From Corylus avellana (lineage: Eukaryota > Streptophyta > Magnoliopsida > Fagales > Betulaceae), in the NCBI RefSeq assembly GCF_901000735.1, contig NC_081541.1:8919055-8983054 (forward strand): 64,000 nt of DNA. The letters are read 5' to 3'. Under the pieces are notes generated by a model. The model saw only the letters and a program-made list of their open reading frames with translations, was not told the DNA's origin and did no database searches. Of this stretch, positions 61,508 to 64,000 are shown piece by piece. A program made the position numbers and the translations under genes. How positions within the stretch are numbered: position 1 is the first letter of the stretch; each line of letters begins with the position of its first letter.

Positions 61508-63246
61508 GACGGTAGAACAAGGCCTTTTGACTGGTTTCTCGGTGGGAAATAGGGTTTTATCGGAGTTGATGGTCTCTCACTCTTTATTTGCGGATGATAC
61601 TTTGATCTTTTGTGAAGCTTCTATCGAGCAAATCCGGTATGTACGTCTCATTCTCTTATGTTTCGAAGCTGTATCGGGTTTGAGAGTGAATCTGGGACAG
61701 TCAAAGATTGTGGCCATTGGTGAGGTGGAGAACATTGGGGTATTAGCTAGTATCCTTGGGTGTAGTGTTGCCGAGTTGCCTATGAAGTATTTGGGTCTCC
61801 CTCTAGGGGCGCCGTACAAGGATACGGTTATGTGGAATGACGTGATTGAAAAGATGGAGTGTCAGATGATGGGTTGGAAGAGGATGTATCTCTCTAAAGG
61901 AGGTCGCCTAACTCTCATTAAGAGCACTTTGGCTAATCTTCCGACTTACTTTTTGTCTCTGTTTTCGATTCCTATAAGTGTAGCTAAAAGGATTGAGAAA
62001 GTCCAAAGAGATTTCTTGTGGGGAGGAATGGGAGATGAGCCTGAGTTGCATCTTGTAAGTTGGAATCAAGTTTGTCGTCCCCTACGCTATGGTGGTCTTG
62101 GCATTCGGAAGCTGCACCAGTTTAATCAATCTCTTTTGGGGAAATGGCTTTGGAGATATGCGAATGAGAGCGAGGCTCTTTGGTGTAAGGTTATCAAAGC
62201 TAAGTATGAAGACAAGGAAGGTGGGTGGTGCACGAAGGAGGTTTTGGGTTCCCATGGTATGGGCCTATGGAAGCACATTCGTCAAGGTTGGAATTTTTTG
62301 CCAAAGGGATTCGGTTCGAGGTGGGGGAGGGTTCGAAAGTTCGTTTCTGGCATGATATTTGGTGTGGGGAGAATTCCTTGAAGCAAGCATTCCTGTCCTT
62401 ATTCAGTATCGCCAGACACAAAGAAGCTTGGGTGAAGGATAATTTTACTTGGAGGAGTGGGATAGTTGAATGGAATGTCATTTTTGTTCGGCCCGTTCAA
62501 GATTGGGAGATGGATTTGGTTTCTCCTTTCTTTGATTGGTGTATTCTTGCAAGATTTCCATAGGCGATGTAGATCGTTTGTGCTGGTTTTCGTCCAAGAA
62601 GGGTAAGTTTGAGGTTAAGTTGCTCTACAAGGCTTTGTCCCGCTCCAATCAAGAGGTGTTTCCTTGGAAGAGCATTTGGCGCACTAAGGCTCCTATGCGA
62701 GTGGCTTTTTTTGGGTGGATTGCGGCTCTAGGCAAAATCTTGACACATGATACTTTGCGTAAGAGGAACATAGTGGTAGTGGAGTGGTGTTGTATGTGCA
62801 AGAAGACCGGAGAGACAGTCGATCATCTTCTTATCCACTGTGAGCTCGCAAGTGCTCTTTGGCATTCGATTTTTATTCGGTTTGGGTTGCATTGGGTCAT
62901 GCCTTGCAGGGTGAGGGACTTGTTCGATAGTTGGTGGTCGGGAGGACGATCCAAAAGTGTAGTTGTGTGGAAGATGATCCCTCTGTGTCTTATGTGGTGT
63001 ATATGGAATGAAAGAAATGCTAGATGTTTTGAAAATTCCACTAGGACTATAGAGGATTTGACCCATTTTTTCTTCTTTACTCTTTACTCTTGGACGGCCG
63101 CTTGGCTAGCTCCATTAGAGATTAGTTTTTCTGATTTTCTCTTTCATTTCTCTCCCTCTTAGGCGCTCTTTATTTATACCTCCCGTGTATGTGGGTTGCG
63201 CCCCTTTGCGCTTTTTATATATATTTCATTTACTTATCAAAAAAAA
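61508..63246 (+). mobile_element. 5'-truncated LINE inserted into the copia remnant
   Basis: It begins at the palm region ([41 protein letters not shown]) and runs to the zf-RVT tail and 3' tail GGGTTGCGCCCCTTTGCGCT with a short poly-A at 63239-63247. Frameshifts near 62298 and 62545 break the ORF. The copia phrase starting AGTAGAAGCCTATA appears on both sides (61487-61507 and 63247-63267), a 21-bp target duplication with one mismatch. Confidence 0.95.
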
Positions 63247-63662
63247 AGTAGAAGCCTATATAGATGCATATTGGGTTGAATCTATTATGGATGGATGGTC
63301 TACAACATATTATTGCACATTTGTGGGAGGTAATTTGTTTACATGGCGTTGGAAGAAACAATTAGTGTTCACTAGATCTAGTGCGAAGCAGCATTTAGAG
63401 CCATGACTCATGGAGCGTGTGAAATGTTTTTGTTGAAGATACTATTGAAAGAGATTGGGTATGATTCTAAGGATTCTAAGAGACTGTATTGTGACAACAA
63501 AGCTGCAATTAATATTGCTCACAATCCAGTCCAACATGACAAAACCAAGCATGTTGAAATTGACCAACATTTTATTAAAAAAAAACTGAGCGGGTGTAAT
63601 CTGCATGCCATATGTGAAGACATGGGAACATTTTGCGGATATTTTGAGGAAAGGAGTGTTTA
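63247..63662 (+). mobile_element. Ty1-copia remnant, right part (RNase H)
   Basis: Continues the copia frame after the LINE: VEAYIDAYWVESIMDGWST, YCTFVGGNLFTWRWKKQLVF, a stop at 63404, MTHGACEMFLLKILLKEIGY, LYCDNKAAINIAHNPVQHD and KHVEIDQHFIKKKL. This is the standard copia RNase H block order. Confidence 0.92.
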
Positions 63663-63667
63663 ATATT

Positions 63668-64000
63668 GTTCTTCATTTTGGTGGGCGGGTGGCAAGTCTC
63701 GCAGTGCTGTCGTGTGGAAGATGATTCCTCTTTGTCTCATGTGGTGCATCTGGAGTGAGTGAAATGCTAGATGTTTCGAGGACTCATCTAGGAACATAGA
63801 GGACCTTGTACACTTTTTCTTGTACACTCTTTTCACTTGGACAGCTGGATGGCTAGCGCCTATAGTGATTAGCTTCCCTGACTTTCTTTTTATGTTCTCT
63901 TCTTCTTTTTCTTCCTCTTAGTCTCTTTCTTGTATACTCCCTGTGTATTAGGGTTGCGCCCCTCTGCGCTCTTTTATACATCTTTTACTTATCAAAAAAA
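63668..64000 (+). mobile_element. 5'-truncated LINE 3' end at window edge
   Basis: Reads [17 protein letters not shown], a stop, NARCFEDSSRNIEDLVHFFL and WTAGWLAPIVISFPDF, then the tail GGGTTGCGCCCCTCTGCGCT and ACTTATCAAAAAAA at the last base. It lies directly after the copia RNase H end. Confidence 0.88.

Noticed and set aside
1..64000. CRISPR arrays, operons, ribosome binding sites
   Set aside because: The window is plant nuclear DNA; spaced repeats seen are microsatellites, tandem duplications or transposon ends.
1..64000. Intact tRNA, rRNA or known microRNA genes
   Set aside because: Only tRNA-like boxes in decayed repeats were found. By eye I saw no full cloverleaf and no familiar conserved plant microRNA sequence.

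Overview
This is nuclear DNA of a eudicot plant, most likely a long-lived or woody species. It is AT-rich. Its genes are split by GT-AG introns and encode plant-specific families, and the spaces between them are filled with LINE retrotransposons and fold-back DNA transposons. The species cannot be named from the sequence alone. All exon joins below were made by eye from splice consensus, reading phase and protein-family memory; no alignment was run.

Layout. (1) 785-5049, plus strand: 3' part of a DRM3-type domains-rearranged DNA methyltransferase with an eroded catalytic motif; its 5' exons lie before the window. (2) 8758-13330, plus: a complete 12-exon BOR1-type borate exporter (about 716 aa) with short upstream ORFs, an AUGUAA element, one GC-AG intron and two NAGNAG acceptors. 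(3) 15158-16750, minus: a complete 4-exon LYR-motif protein (91 aa) whose stop codon and downstream flank sit in a 153-bp tandem duplication. (4) 20602-22484, minus: a complete UPF0548/DUF1990 protein (206 aa) with a non-coding first exon near 22994-23100. (5) 23680-26244, minus: a complete 6-exon secreted polygalacturonase (471 aa, PGX3-like). (6) 33887-60217 and beyond, plus: the first 21 exons (about 883 aa) of a giant VPS13 lipid-transfer protein; the gene continues past the window end.

The VPS13 gene dominates the right half. Its introns are swollen by at least ten LINE insertions of one related family, most 5'-truncated and many antisense to the host gene. One keeps an open 786-aa reverse-transcriptase ORF (42087-44447). 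Several insertions are nested. Two LINEs sit inside a fold-back DNA element that has a perfect 9-bp target duplication (40731-44570). Another LINE sits inside a decayed Ty1-copia polyprotein, with a matching duplication of copia coding sequence on either side (61487 and 63247). A second fold-back element (39799-40714) has arms of nearly 200 bp, a 9-bp near-perfect target duplication and about 520 bp of non-repeat sequence inside, which makes it a Pack-MULE candidate.

The genes do not form one pathway. They are independent housekeeping or cell-wall functions: RNA-directed DNA methylation, boron export, mitochondrial LYR chaperoning, pectin cleavage and inter-organelle lipid transport. I found no wholly new gene system. 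The strongest leads are the nested and fold-back transposons, the boron-sensing leader of BOR1, and the eroded DRM3 active site.
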